In this document: positions 45,201-53,879 of the stretch, piece by piece
Position numbering within the stretch: position 1 is the stretch's first letter
Layout of the letters: the number at the start of each line of letters is the position of its first letter
Assembly: GCA_900538885.1 (NCBI GenBank)
Contig: UQAI01000003.1
Span: forward strand, 1-62,865
Length of the DNA stretch: 62,865 nt
Direction of reading: 5' to 3'
From: an uncultured Mollicutes bacterium
GTDB taxonomy: Bacteria > Bacillota_I > Bacilli_A > ML615J-28 > CAG-313
Position numbers and translations under genes: made by a program
Notes under the pieces: model-generated
Seen by the model: the letters and a program-made list of their open reading frames with translations, nothing else
Told to the model about the DNA's origin: nothing
Databases searched by the model: none

Positions 45201-46736
45201 GGTGTTGATATAGCCTTTGAAACTTTCTTAGGCTTTAAAGGAGATAAAGTTCCTGATATTGATTTAAATTTCTCAGGAGAATATCAAGCAAAAGCACATT
45301 TATTCTGTCAAGATACATTTGGTATTGATAATGCTTTTAGAGCAGGTACGGTATCTACGGTTATGGAAAAAACTGCTTTTGCTTATACAAGGGATTATTA
45401 CCGAAATAAGAATATTGAAATTAGAAAAACTGAAATTGAACGAATTGCTAATTTTATTGCAGGATCTAAAAAGACAACAGGTCAACATCCTGGTGGTATT
45501 GTCATTGTTCCTGATGATATTGAGTATACTGATATAATACCAGTTCAATATCCACCAGTTGATAGTTCAGAATTAGAAAATCAAAATTGGCGTACATCGC
45601 ATTATGATTATCATAGCTTTGAAAGCAATTTACTTAAAATGGATATCCTAGGACACGATGATCCAACTGTTATTAAACAATTAATGGATTTTGTTCACGC
45701 CGAACCAGAGGTATTTCCATTTAGTACAGTAGAAGGAATTCCATATGTTGATGACGAGGTTCTTTCCCTTTTTAGTTCTAAAGAAGCACTAAAAATAAAT
45801 GGCGATGATATGGATCGTTTCTCTAGTGGTACTAAAGGAATGCCTGAGTTTGGAACTAATTTTGTTAGAGGAATGCTAGAAACCATTAAGCCAAAAAGCT
45901 ATGAAGATATTATTAAAGTATCGGGACTTTCTCATGGTACTGATGTATGGAACCGAAATGCTGAAGAATTAGTAACAGGATCTAATCCGCTATATCCGAA
46001 GGTTGAATTTAAAGAAGTAATTGGATGTCGTGATGATATTATGCTTTATTTATTAGAGAAGAATCTTCCAGCACATGATGCTTTCACGATTATGGAAGGC
46101 GTAAGAAAAGGAAAAGGCTTAAAACCAGAACAAGAAGCTTTAATGATTAAGTATAATGTTCCGGATTGGTATATTTATAGTTGTAAACGTATTAAATACA
46201 TGTTCCCTAAAGCACATGCGACTGCATATGTAATTATGGCTTTAAGAATCGGTTGGTTTAAGGTTCATCGTCCAATTTACTACTATGCGGCATTCTTCTC
46301 TAAACGTGCTAAGGAATTTGATCCAGAAATATTAGCTAATGGTCGTAATGCTATACGTAATAAAATTACAGAGTTTGAAACAAAACTTTCCAAAAAAGAA
46401 GAACTTACTAATAAAGAAACTGATTTATTAGGAGTACTATATATTGCTTTAGAAATGGTACTTCGTGGTTATTATTTCAGACAAATTGATATTGAAAAAT
46501 CAGAAGCTACTGATTTTGTGATTGCGGATGACAAAAAATCATTATATTTACCATTTATAAGTGTTGATTCATTAGGTGATGCGGTGGCGAAATCGATTAT
46601 TGAAGCTCGAAACAAGCATCAATTTACTTCAAAAGCAGATTTTGAATACCGTACATCAGTAAATAAAAAGCAATATGCAAGATTAAAAACTTTAGGGGTT
46701 TTGGATAACTTACCAGAAAACGATACACTATTATAA
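42234..46736 (+). CDS. polC: DNA polymerase III alpha subunit, PolC type
   Basis: The 1500-residue main replicative polymerase of low-GC Gram-positive bacteria. Order: N-terminal and OB domains (to about 340), PHP domain starting ELHAHTKMSVLDS, an inserted DEDD 3'-5' exonuclease (FVVFDLETTGL to HDARTTTNVFN, about 430-590), the rest of PHP, the palm/fingers region with PDIDLNFSGEYQ and the metal-site KMDILGHDDPT, and a C-terminal domain. A CPKC...CPIC zinc site is near 935-985. All catalytic motifs look intact. Length is slightly above the 1437 of B. subtilis. The start follows AGGAAAG and overlaps the kinase gene. Confidence 0.97.
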   Translation: MSNAKWLETLELSNIEVNDDIKNGEITSVKVKQSDNSWRIFITLGRVLPWDQLSDMLEKIKNAFMTKYNVSKVLFTIRWLDTTITSEDLIAYFNAGVDVCKKIKATTILLAEFPFQIKENNLILKVPTKENQNVVDEHLPLIQAFFVNYGIGHIKVSSSIDIDEVSKGDLHHESIVRMEDQNEAKSVELYQQKKAEAAEGREEATFYRNNFNHVLTIVLHEVPMTSMEVEEFKQINGTNKVETTGIVVKTSTRELKTRDGRTLRLFEGVITDFQDSIIIKRFYRESDARIFEEDIKPNKRIVIQGNIQWDDFAKDVVIMCDRVTVCGVDASRQRFDSSLEKRVELHAHTKMSVLDSILNVDEYVEQAKRFGHRALAVTDHANCHILPEFFSLCKKNDIKPIAGVEAYFVDDTNLRIVHPYSEDIDLKKATFVVFDLETTGLSVNYNEIIEIGAVKVKDGMIIDSFSTFVKPRKPISSFITELTSITNEMVVNSPYIESVFKDFLAFIEGSVLVAQNADFDTGFLYQTMRNQNMEITRYPCIDTLDLARTLYPEGLKNYKLETIAKYLKVEIEQQHRAIHDARTTTNVFNRMLVDLFNEGITKYNSINTLIKPEQLAKTKRPTHLCILVRNKTGLKNFYKIISDAHTTHFNRDACVHKTVLDKYREGLLVGSGCANGDIFETAYEKSYEELLDKVSYYDYLEVQPPECYNWLFENLPDEERIPIIQDIIKKIISAGNEKNVLVVATGDVHQLLKEDSKYRSIYLSVARPNGGGPHPLSRYAPLNMHFRSTTEMLDDFSFLPANEAYDLVVTNTKKINEMIEDYPLFPNKLYVPRDDFMSKIGVPSMKEAVYDISFATTRKKYGENLPLYVQERLEKELEAIIGHGYFSVYFISHLLVKNSNEAGYIVGSRGSVGSSFVATMMGITEVNPLKPHYVCPKCKFSVFKLSDEEKERYHMSVPAELDAKLKKVGVGMDLEDAYCPICGEKLNKDGVDIAFETFLGFKGDKVPDIDLNFSGEYQAKAHLFCQDTFGIDNAFRAGTVSTVMEKTAFAYTRDYYRNKNIEIRKTEIERIANFIAGSKKTTGQHPGGIVIVPDDIEYTDIIPVQYPPVDSSELENQNWRTSHYDYHSFESNLLKMDILGHDDPTVIKQLMDFVHAEPEVFPFSTVEGIPYVDDEVLSLFSSKEALKINGDDMDRFSSGTKGMPEFGTNFVRGMLETIKPKSYEDIIKVSGLSHGTDVWNRNAEELVTGSNPLYPKVEFKEVIGCRDDIMLYLLEKNLPAHDAFTIMEGVRKGKGLKPEQEALMIKYNVPDWYIYSCKRIKYMFPKAHATAYVIMALRIGWFKVHRPIYYYAAFFSKRAKEFDPEILANGRNAIRNKITEFETKLSKKEELTNKETDLLGVLYIALEMVLRGYYFRQIDIEKSEATDFVIADDKKSLYLPFISVDSLGDAVAKSIIEARNKHQFTSKADFEYRTSVNKKQYARLKTLGVLDNLPENDTLL

Positions 46737-46788
46737 AAAAAGGTATTGTTTTAATAAAAAATGATAAAATATAAAGGAGGATATTGAT

Positions 46789-47538
46789 ATGAAACTTGGA
46801 AATAATTTTGCATTTAAAAATGCGATGAAAGCAGAAGATACATCAAGTACTAGTGCTAGTATTAAAGGAATAGGTCTTAAAACTCTACTATTAGTATTTA
46901 TAATGATTGTTTCAACTATCTTTATGATGTCTAACTTTCATCGTTTTGGTGGCTATGCTTTATACATTTATGTAGGTGTAGCTATCATAAACTTTATTTT
47001 ACAATTTATAATTTGTTTTGTTCCTGCATCAACCAAAATACTTTCAATCCCTTATTCCATTTTTGAGGGTTTAATGCTTGGTACAATCATTGGAATTGTT
47101 GAACTAGTATTACCGGGAGAGGGGTTTCAATTAGCGGGACTTGCGTTAATTTTAACTATCGCCATATTCCTTGCGGCAACAATTCTTTATACAACTGGAG
47201 TAATCAAGGTGGGACATTTCTTTAGAGGCTTTATGCTTTCAGTTTTGCTTGGGATAATGATCTCATCACTTGTAATTAGTGTTATTGGTATATTTAATCC
47301 ATCTATTTACACTTTATTATTTTCTAGTAAATTAGGTATTATTATATCAGTTGTAATGATTATAGTGGCAGGATTATATGTTGTTATAAGCCTAGATAAT
47401 GCAACCCAAATTGTGCTAAGTGGTTGTGATAAAAAGTATGAATGGTATGCTGCATTTGGAATATTATTAAATATAGAATGGTTATTTATTGAAATATTTA
47501 GATTATTGTTGTATCTAAAACAATCAAGTGACAAATAA
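46789..47538 (+). CDS. Bax inhibitor-1/YccA-like membrane protein
   Basis: A 249-residue protein with seven TM segments. The N-terminal NNFAFKNAMKAE and the glycine-rich YSIFEGLMLGTIIG together with the acidic C-terminal end (ILLNIEWLFIEIFRLL) match the Bax inhibitor-1-like (YccA) family, a group including pH-gated calcium leak channels. Role in this organism is unknown. The start follows AAAGGAGG, and an extended -10-like TGATAAAAT lies at 46762-46770. It is followed by the gap promoter. Confidence 0.85.
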   Translation: MKLGNNFAFKNAMKAEDTSSTSASIKGIGLKTLLLVFIMIVSTIFMMSNFHRFGGYALYIYVGVAIINFILQFIICFVPASTKILSIPYSIFEGLMLGTIIGIVELVLPGEGFQLAGLALILTIAIFLAATILYTTGVIKVGHFFRGFMLSVLLGIMISSLVISVIGIFNPSIYTLLFSSKLGIIISVVMIIVAGLYVVISLDNATQIVLSGCDKKYEWYAAFGILLNIEWLFIEIFRLLLYLKQSSDK

Positions 47539-47553
47539 TCTATATCAAAATAG

Positions 47554-47582
47554 TTGTAATATTAAGAAAAAAGTGATAAAAT
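47554..47582 (+). promoter_or_regulatory. Promoter of gap
   Basis: TTGTAA (47554-47559), 17-base spacer, TGA-TAAAAT with the -10 at 47577-47582. Confidence 0.65.
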
Positions 47583-47623
47583 AATATAGTAAAAATTCAA
47601 CAGAAATTTAGGAGGATTATAAA

Positions 47624-48631
47624 ATGGCTGTAAGAATTGCAATTAATGGATTTGGCAGAATTGGACGTTTAGCATTCCGTCAAATGTTTGGACAAAAAGA
47701 CTTTGATATCGTAGCAATCAATGACTTAACTGGTGCTGCAGACCTTGCTTATTTATTAAAGTATGATACTGCACAAGGTCGTTATAAAGACCACGAAGTA
47801 AGTAGTACTGATCATTCAATTATTGTTGATGGTCATGAAATTGAAGTTTATGCTATTAAAGATGCTAATGAATGTCCTTGGAAAGAATTAAATGTTGATG
47901 TAGTAATCGAATGTACTGGTTTCTATGTAAGCAAAGAAAAATCAATGGCACACATCAATGCTGGTGCTAAGAAAGTTATCATTTCTGCTCCTGCAAAAGG
48001 TGTTGACATGACTGTTGTTTACAATGTTAACCACACTAAATTAACTGGTGATGAACAAGTTATTTCTGCTGCTTCATGCACAACTAACTGTTTAGCACCT
48101 ATCGCTAAAGTATTAAATGACAAATTTGGTATCGTTAAAGGCTTCATGACTACTGTTCACGCTTATACTGGTGACCAAAATGTTCTTGACGCTCCTCATA
48201 AAAAAGGTATTCAATCTCGTCGTGCAAGAGCTGCTGCTGCAAACATCGTACCTACTACTACTGGTGCTGCTGTTGCTGTTGGTGAAGTTTTACCTGAATT
48301 AAAAGGCAAACTTGATGGTATGGCACTACGTGTTCCTACAATCACTGGTTCAGTTGTTGACCTAGTTTGGGAACCTGCTCGTCCTGTAACTGTAGAAGAA
48401 GTTAATGCTGCTGTTAAAGAAGCAGTAAATGAGACTATTTATTATACTGAAGATCCTATCGTTTCATCAGACGTTATTGGTCAAACTTGTGGTACATTAT
48501 TTGACGCAAAATGCACAAAGATTATGAATGTTGATGGCAAACAATTAGTTAAGATCATCTCTTGGTACGATAACGAAATGAGTTATACTGCTCAAATGGT
48601 TCGTACTGCCAAATATTTAATTTCTAAATAA
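47624..48631 (+). CDS. gap: Glyceraldehyde-3-phosphate dehydrogenase
   Basis: A 335-residue glycolytic enzyme that oxidises glyceraldehyde-3-phosphate with NAD+ and phosphate. It begins with the Rossmann motif INGFGRIGRLAFRQ; the catalytic Cys152 is in ASCTTNC, with the partner His in TTVHAYTGDQN. The body is family standard. Codon use is richer in C- and G-ending codons than in neighbouring genes, as expected for a highly expressed protein. The start follows TTAGGAGG; it is transcribed alone, with promoter and terminator close on either side. Confidence 0.97.
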   Translation: MAVRIAINGFGRIGRLAFRQMFGQKDFDIVAINDLTGAADLAYLLKYDTAQGRYKDHEVSSTDHSIIVDGHEIEVYAIKDANECPWKELNVDVVIECTGFYVSKEKSMAHINAGAKKVIISAPAKGVDMTVVYNVNHTKLTGDEQVISAASCTTNCLAPIAKVLNDKFGIVKGFMTTVHAYTGDQNVLDAPHKKGIQSRRARAAAANIVPTTTGAAVAVGEVLPELKGKLDGMALRVPTITGSVVDLVWEPARPVTVEEVNAAVKEAVNETIYYTEDPIVSSDVIGQTCGTLFDAKCTKIMNVDGKQLVKIISWYDNEMSYTAQMVRTAKYLISK

Positions 48632-48645
48632 ATCAAAATCATAAG

Positions 48646-48670
48646 AAGGCTGAGAAAATCAGCCTTTTTT
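48646..48670 (+). terminator. Terminator of gap
   Basis: AAGGCTGA (48646-48653) pairs with TCAGCCTT (48659-48666), followed by T residues. Confidence 0.9.
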
Positions 48671-48734
48671 GTTTAGTTTTCAGTTTTTTCCATAAAATAT
48701 AAATATAGTTAGATAATAGAAAGGTATAAAAAAT

Positions 48735-49748
48735 ATGGATAAAAAACTGAATAAATTACTAAAAATTTTATTATTGTTATTGATTACTTGGATAGTTTTT
48801 AATATATATCAAGAACTAATAACATTATTAAAAGTTGTAATTAACTTTTTACTACCATTTATTTTGGGGTTTACAATCGCTTTTTTATTAAATCCATTAG
48901 TTGATAAGTTAGAAACAAAAGGCTGTAATCGAAAATCTACTTCATGCGTCTTAGTATTTGGAATAATGATGATCATTTTTAGTGTTATTTTGTTTATTAC
49001 ACCAAGCGTAGTAGAAGAAGGAAATAAACTATTTGATAATCTCCCTTCATACGTTCAAAATGTGAAGGATTTGATTAACAAATTTTTTGGTAAAATCTTA
49101 AAAACACAAATTAATATAGATTTTAAGAAAGAATATTTTCCTATTGTTTTAAAGTATTTTGGTAAAATTATTCAATCCACTTTTTCCTATGTTGTTTCTG
49201 TAATTATTGGTTTTGTTTTGTCGTTATATTTTTTAATAGATTATCATAAAATTATTACGAAATTAAAGGATTACTTGGTCTTGAAAGGTAAAGAAAACGT
49301 ACTTTTTTTATTGAGAGAATTAAATAAAACGATGTATGCATATTTTAAAGGGGTAGTTTTTGTGATAATAATTTTATCAATTTCCAGTACATTGTGTTTT
49401 GTATTGTTAGGAATAGAGTTACCAATTCTTTGGGGAATAATAATTGGGTTAACAAATGTTATTCCTTATGTAGGACCATACATTGGAGGATTTATCGTTG
49501 GACTATTTACTCTTGGTTCGGCCCCTAATAAACTACTCTATGTAATCCTTGTGGTTGTAGTATTACAACTCATAGAAAGTAATTTTATTACGCCAGCTGT
49601 TGAAAGTAAAACTGTTAATACACACCCAATAATTGTGATTCTATTTATGATGCTTTTTAGTGAAATGTTAGGGGTTGTAGGTATGTTATTAGCTGTACCA
49701 ATTTTATCAATTTTGCAAGCTACCATAAAATGGCAAAAATCAAACTAA
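48735..49748 (+). CDS. AI-2E family membrane protein
   Basis: A 337-residue polytopic protein (formerly UPF0118, now AI-2E transporter family) with seven or eight TM segments. Typical segments are LLPFILGFTIAFLLNPLVDKLE near the N terminus, the conserved GLTNVIPYVGPYIGG, and ESNFITPAVESKTVNTHPIIVIL near the C terminus. Members have been linked to AI-2 export and Na+/H+ exchange, so the substrate is open. The start follows GAAAGGT. No terminator is evident before the next promoter. Confidence 0.88.
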   Translation: MDKKLNKLLKILLLLLITWIVFNIYQELITLLKVVINFLLPFILGFTIAFLLNPLVDKLETKGCNRKSTSCVLVFGIMMIIFSVILFITPSVVEEGNKLFDNLPSYVQNVKDLINKFFGKILKTQINIDFKKEYFPIVLKYFGKIIQSTFSYVVSVIIGFVLSLYFLIDYHKIITKLKDYLVLKGKENVLFLLRELNKTMYAYFKGVVFVIIILSISSTLCFVLLGIELPILWGIIIGLTNVIPYVGPYIGGFIVGLFTLGSAPNKLLYVILVVVVLQLIESNFITPAVESKTVNTHPIIVILFMMLFSEMLGVVGMLLAVPILSILQATIKWQKSN

Positions 49749-49784
49749 AATAAAGAAAAAAATGCAAAAAAAAGTATTAATCAT

Positions 49785-49813
49785 TTTACAATAATGATAC
49801 TTTATGGTATAAT
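49785..49813 (+). promoter_or_regulatory. Promoter of the tandem six-TM genes
   Basis: TTTACA (49785-49790), 17-base spacer, TGG-TATAAT with the -10 at 49808-49813. Confidence 0.75.
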
Positions 49814-49873
49814 AGGTGTATAAAATGCTAAAAAATATAGTAAAATCGGCTGATTTTTCAAGGGAGTGAATGT

Positions 49874-50890
49874 ATGTTATCAAAAGGTCAAAAAGTTTAC
49901 ATGTACATTAGTGCAATTTTGTCAATGTTAATTGGAATTGTTGTCTTTGTTCCATTTAGAACATTACCATTTTTGTGCAACATGGAAAATGTAGAAACTA
50001 TTATGAAAGCAGAAATGCTAATTAAATTTGCAATTTTACCTGTTGTAATTATTGCATTATCTATTTATGCAAATGTAAAAAAATATCGTGATATACAAGA
50101 GTGCTTAGATAGATCTAAAGTAGTAAATGTAATGAGCTATTTTCCAATTGTTTCTTACTTATGTGCTATTTTAGTATTTGTTACTCACACATTAGCTTAT
50201 AGCTGTGAACCTCTTGGATTTGGTCCATGGGCTGTAATAATGGTATTACTAATCTTATATTTAGCTTTCTTAGTTGTTGGATTCCATTGTTTTTCTAACT
50301 TATTATTTAAGTTAAATATTACTACAACTATAATATTAGACTGCGTTATATTAGCAGTAACAGCATGTTTTGTTATAGTTGCATGGAGAGTTGACGTAAA
50401 TTACCTTGATGTATTTAAAGCAGAAGAAGCATTCGTTGGACATGGTGACCCAGTCTTATTCTTCCTATACATTATTACAGTTATTTCATTCATTGTTATT
50501 TGTGCAAGACTTGCAAGAATCTTTAAAAAAGACAATCGCAGCATTTATGTATGTGATGAAGCATTTGAAAGAGATTATGATCGTATTGTAAAAAGAGAAT
50601 ATAATCGTGCTTACAATGACATTATGGATGATTTTGAAATTTATTTTAAACATCATTTTGAAGATGAGTTTGATCCAAAAGGAAAAAAACCAGAAACCGA
50701 AAATGAAAATGAAGAAACATTAGATGAAGAACAAGCACCAGCACATTGTGCTAACTGTGGTGCTGAATTAATTCCAGGAAATGATTTCTGTACTAATTGT
50801 GGTACAAAAGTTGAAACTCCAGTAGAAGAGCAAACTGAAACTGAAGAATCAGAAGAAAACACAGAATCTACTGAGACTGTTGAAGAATAA
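49874..50890 (+). CDS. Six-TM protein with C-terminal zinc ribbon
   Basis: A 338-residue membrane protein I cannot assign to a family. Residues about 10-220 contain six hydrophobic segments; a basic and acidic cytoplasmic part follows with ERDYDRIVKREYNRAYNDI, then a Glu-rich linker and a zinc ribbon CANCGAEL...CTNCGTKV (about residues 290-312), ending in an acidic Glu/Thr/Ser tail. The next gene has the same six-TM plan and the same KREYxxA helix after the last TM, so the two are tandem paralogues with different C-terminal parts. Start follows GGGAGTG. Co-transcribed with the next gene. Confidence 0.7.
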   Translation: MLSKGQKVYMYISAILSMLIGIVVFVPFRTLPFLCNMENVETIMKAEMLIKFAILPVVIIALSIYANVKKYRDIQECLDRSKVVNVMSYFPIVSYLCAILVFVTHTLAYSCEPLGFGPWAVIMVLLILYLAFLVVGFHCFSNLLFKLNITTTIILDCVILAVTACFVIVAWRVDVNYLDVFKAEEAFVGHGDPVLFFLYIITVISFIVICARLARIFKKDNRSIYVCDEAFERDYDRIVKREYNRAYNDIMDDFEIYFKHHFEDEFDPKGKKPETENENEETLDEEQAPAHCANCGAELIPGNDFCTNCGTKVETPVEEQTETEESEENTESTETVEE

Positions 50891-50911
50891 GTAGTAGAAA
50901 GGAAAAATATT

Positions 50912-53869
50912 ATGTTAAATAGTAGAGAGAAGAAAATAATGTTTATAAATAGTATGATTTCCGTTGCTATTGCTTTAGCAATTTGCATTCCTTGGGGATT
51001 AAATGGTGTTCCTCGTGTTGAAATAATTTTGAAAGTAATAGTTTTACCAATTATTGCATTAGTTTTATTTTTATTAAATTTATCAACAAAGTATCGTAAC
51101 TACCGTCCATCATTACGTTACACAACTGTAGCTTGCTATATGCCGATTTTTACTGCAATGGCTGCGTTGTTATTCAATGGTTTAATGATGCTTGTAAGAT
51201 CTGCTGATCCTTATACAACAACTCATTGGATTGTTAATGTAATGGTTTGTTCATTATTATTTGTTAGTATTGCGGTTGTATCTCATCAATTTTATAAATT
51301 TGTGGTAACATTTAGTAAAAATGAAATGATGTTAATTGATACAGCTATTGCGGTATTATTCGTAGGATTATTATTCTACATGAATAATATTGGAAATAAA
51401 TATGTTGATTTAGCCGCAAACAATAATGCGACATTTAACTCATCTGTATTTTTCTTAATTGTCCCAATCGTATTTGGTGCTTTAATTACAGGTTTACATG
51501 TGTTATCAATGGTTAAACTATATAAATTAAATCCTGAATATTCAGTTGATTCAAGAGAACGTTTAATTAAAGAATTTATTGCAGCTCACAAGAGAGAATA
51601 TGATAAAGCTGAACAACACATTCTTGAACAATTATTTACTTATACAAGAGACCAACTAGGATTATGTGGCTTAGAAAACGATGAATTAGAAACATTAAGA
51701 CATGAGATTGAGGTGATTGAAGGTATGAAAACAGCACTTGAAGCAGAAATTGCAGAATTAAAGAAAAGTATCGCTGAAGAACAAGAAAATGCTCCAGCCG
51801 TTGATGCTAGAGTAATTGCATTACAAGATAAATTAGCTCATTTACAAGTTTTACTTGCACAAATGCAATTAGAATATGTTAATGAACAAAATAAAGTAAC
51901 TCAAGAAAGAGCAGTGCTTGAAAATGAAAAGGCAACATTAAATGCTGAAAAAATTGCTTTCGCAAAAGAAAAAGCTGAATACGTTCCTGAAGTAATTGAG
52001 AAAGTAGTTGAAGTTGAAAAACAAGTTGAAGTTATGAGTCCAGAAGATAAAGCTGAACTTGAAACTTTAAGAAAATCTGAAGGTGAACGTCGAGCAGAAC
52101 ATGCTGAACTTGAATATTTAAGAACTTCAGAAGCAGAACGCCGTGCTGATCGTGCTGAACTTGATGCTTTAAGAAGAGCAGAAGCACAACGTATCGCTGA
52201 GCGCATAGAACTTGAAAAATTACGTGAAGCTGAAAAAGCACATGAAGCTGAACTTGCAAGACTTGAAGAAGAAGCAAAAGCTGCTGAAGAAGCACACCAA
52301 GCAGAAGTTGCAAGACTAGCTGAAGAAGCAAAAGCTGCTGAAGAAGCACACCAAGTAGAAGTTACAAGACTTGAAGAAGAAGCAAAAGCAGCTGAAGAAG
52401 CACATCAAGCAGAAGTTGCAAGACTTGAAGAAGAAGCAAAAGCTGCTGAAGAAGCACACCAAGCAGAAGTTGCAAGACTAGCTGAAGAAGCAAAAGCTGC
52501 TGAAGAAGCACACCAAGCAGAAGTTGCAAGACTTGAAGAAGAAGCAAAAACTATTGAAGCAGAACGTCAAGCCGAAAAAGAAGAATTAGCAACATTAAGA
52601 GAAGCTGAAGAAAAACGTCGTGCTGATCATGCCGCAGAACTTGCAAGACTTGAAGAAGAAGCAAAAGCAACTGAAGAAGCGCACCAAGCAGAACTTGCAA
52701 GACTTGAAGAAGAAGCAAAAGCAGTTGAAGAAGCAAGATTAGCTGAAGAAGCAAGAGCAGCTGAAGAAGCAAAAGCAGCTGAAATTGCAAGATTAGCTGA
52801 AGAAGCAAGAGTTGCAAAAGAATTAGAAGAACTTGATGCACTTAGAAAAGCTGAAGCTGAAAGAGAAGCTGAAAGAATCGCTAAAGAAAAAGAAAAAGAA
52901 GCAAGAGAAAAATTAAAGAAGAAAAAAGTATTTAAACCTTCTTATGAAAAAGTTGTTAAATATGCATCAACTATTCCTAATAAAGAAATTAGAGTTGTTC
53001 CAAATGCAAAAGGCAACATTAGTAGATATTTCTACGGCAAGAGATTATTCTTAATCACAATGTCAACAAATAATGATTACCGTATCACTTTCTGCAGTAA
53101 TCAAGAAAAAGCTTTCCCACTAATCGTTGAATATCCTGGTACTATCGTTAAAGCTACAAGTCCTAAAGGTGAACAATGGTTTAGATTAGTTAATAAAGGC
53201 GAATTAGATGAAAAACTAATTAAGAATATTGTTAAAAATTCAATCGCATATTATGACGAAATAGATGCTGAAAAACAAAGATTAATCGAAGAAGAAAAAG
53301 CTCGTAAACAAGCTGAAAAAGATGCTATTAAAGCTGAAAAACAAAGATTAATCGAAGAAGAAAAAGCTCGTAAACAAGCTGAAAAAGATGCTATTAAAGC
53401 TGAAAAACAAAAGGCAATCGAAGAAGAAAGAGCTCGTAAACAAGCAGAAAAAGACGCTGCAATGTCTGCAGTTCAAGCTGAAAAAGATGCTAAATTACAA
53501 GCTGTAGCAGAAGAAAAAGCTCGTAAAGAAGCTGCATTAGCTGCCGAAAAAGCAGAAAAAGCAAAAGCTCTTGAAAAAGAGAAACTAGCAAAACAAAAAG
53601 CTGCTGAAAAAGAAAAAGAAAAACTAGCAAAACAAAAAGCCGCTGAAAAAGAGAAACTAGCAAAACAAAAAGCTGCTGAAAAAGAAAAAGAAAAGCTAGC
53701 AAAACAAAAAGCCGCTGAAAAAGAAAAACTAGCAAAACAAAAAGCTGCTGAAAAAGAAAAAGAAAAGCTAGCAAAACAAAAAGCCGCTGAAAAAGAAAAG
53801 TTAGCAAAACAAAAAGCTGCTGAAAAAGAAAAAGCTGCTCAAGCTTCTGCTGAAGAACAAGCAGCATAA
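50912..53869 (+). CDS. Six-TM protein with giant coiled coil and YjbR-like domain
   Basis: A 985-residue protein. Residues 1-205 form six TM segments homologous in layout to the preceding gene, followed by ERLIKEFIAAHKREYDKAEQHI. Residues about 255-668 are a long Glu/Ala/Lys/Arg coiled coil with 18-residue repeats. Residues about 670-787 form a globular domain (YGKRLFLITMS...AFPLIVEYPG...EQWFRLV...DEKLIKNIVKNSIAYYDE) that resembles the MmcQ/YjbR fold by pattern. Residues 786-985 are a second repeat region with 22- and 24-residue units. It would be anchored in the membrane with a very long cytoplasmic rod. No function is known; a structural or scaffolding role is inference. Start follows GAAAGG. 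Confidence 0.7.
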   Translation: MLNSREKKIMFINSMISVAIALAICIPWGLNGVPRVEIILKVIVLPIIALVLFLLNLSTKYRNYRPSLRYTTVACYMPIFTAMAALLFNGLMMLVRSADPYTTTHWIVNVMVCSLLFVSIAVVSHQFYKFVVTFSKNEMMLIDTAIAVLFVGLLFYMNNIGNKYVDLAANNNATFNSSVFFLIVPIVFGALITGLHVLSMVKLYKLNPEYSVDSRERLIKEFIAAHKREYDKAEQHILEQLFTYTRDQLGLCGLENDELETLRHEIEVIEGMKTALEAEIAELKKSIAEEQENAPAVDARVIALQDKLAHLQVLLAQMQLEYVNEQNKVTQERAVLENEKATLNAEKIAFAKEKAEYVPEVIEKVVEVEKQVEVMSPEDKAELETLRKSEGERRAEHAELEYLRTSEAERRADRAELDALRRAEAQRIAERIELEKLREAEKAHEAELARLEEEAKAAEEAHQAEVARLAEEAKAAEEAHQVEVTRLEEEAKAAEEAHQAEVARLEEEAKAAEEAHQAEVARLAEEAKAAEEAHQAEVARLEEEAKTIEAERQAEKEELATLREAEEKRRADHAAELARLEEEAKATEEAHQAELARLEEEAKAVEEARLAEEARAAEEAKAAEIARLAEEARVAKELEELDALRKAEAEREAERIAKEKEKEAREKLKKKKVFKPSYEKVVKYASTIPNKEIRVVPNAKGNISRYFYGKRLFLITMSTNNDYRITFCSNQEKAFPLIVEYPGTIVKATSPKGEQWFRLVNKGELDEKLIKNIVKNSIAYYDEIDAEKQRLIEEEKARKQAEKDAIKAEKQRLIEEEKARKQAEKDAIKAEKQKAIEEERARKQAEKDAAMSAVQAEKDAKLQAVAEEKARKEAALAAEKAEKAKALEKEKLAKQKAAEKEKEKLAKQKAAEKEKLAKQKAAEKEKEKLAKQKAAEKEKLAKQKAAEKEKEKLAKQKAAEKEKLAKQKAAEKEKAAQASAEEQAA
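52247..52570 (+). repeat. 54-base in-frame coding repeats (six copies)
   Basis: Six tandem units of 54 bases encode variants of AEVARLEEEAKAAEEAHQ, alternating RLEEE and RLAEE. Two more copies lie at 52634-52741. They are part of the coiled coil of the 985-residue protein. Confidence 0.9.
53267..53464 (+). repeat. 66-base in-frame coding repeats (three copies)
   Basis: Two apparently identical 66-base units (53267-53332 and 53333-53398) encode a 22-residue element starting AEKQRLIEEEKARKQ, followed by a diverged third copy. Confidence 0.88.
53582..53836 (+). repeat. 72-base higher-order coding repeat
   Basis: KLAKQKAAEKEKE (13 residues) and KLAKQKAAEKE (11 residues) alternate, giving a 24-residue, 72-base unit repeated three times (from 53582, 53654 and 53726) with a partial fourth. 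Confidence 0.9.
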
Positions 53870-53879
53870 TATAAATCGT

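Noticed and set aside
52247..53836. Tandem direct repeats that could suggest a CRISPR array or satellite
   Set aside because: Units are in frame, multiples of three, without unique spacers, and encode a continuous coiled coil.
51901..53867. Long minus-strand frames rich in Leu opposite the coiled-coil gene
   Set aside because: They are antisense reflections of Glu/Ala/Lys codons (TTC, AGC, CTT) with no ribosome binding sites or promoters.
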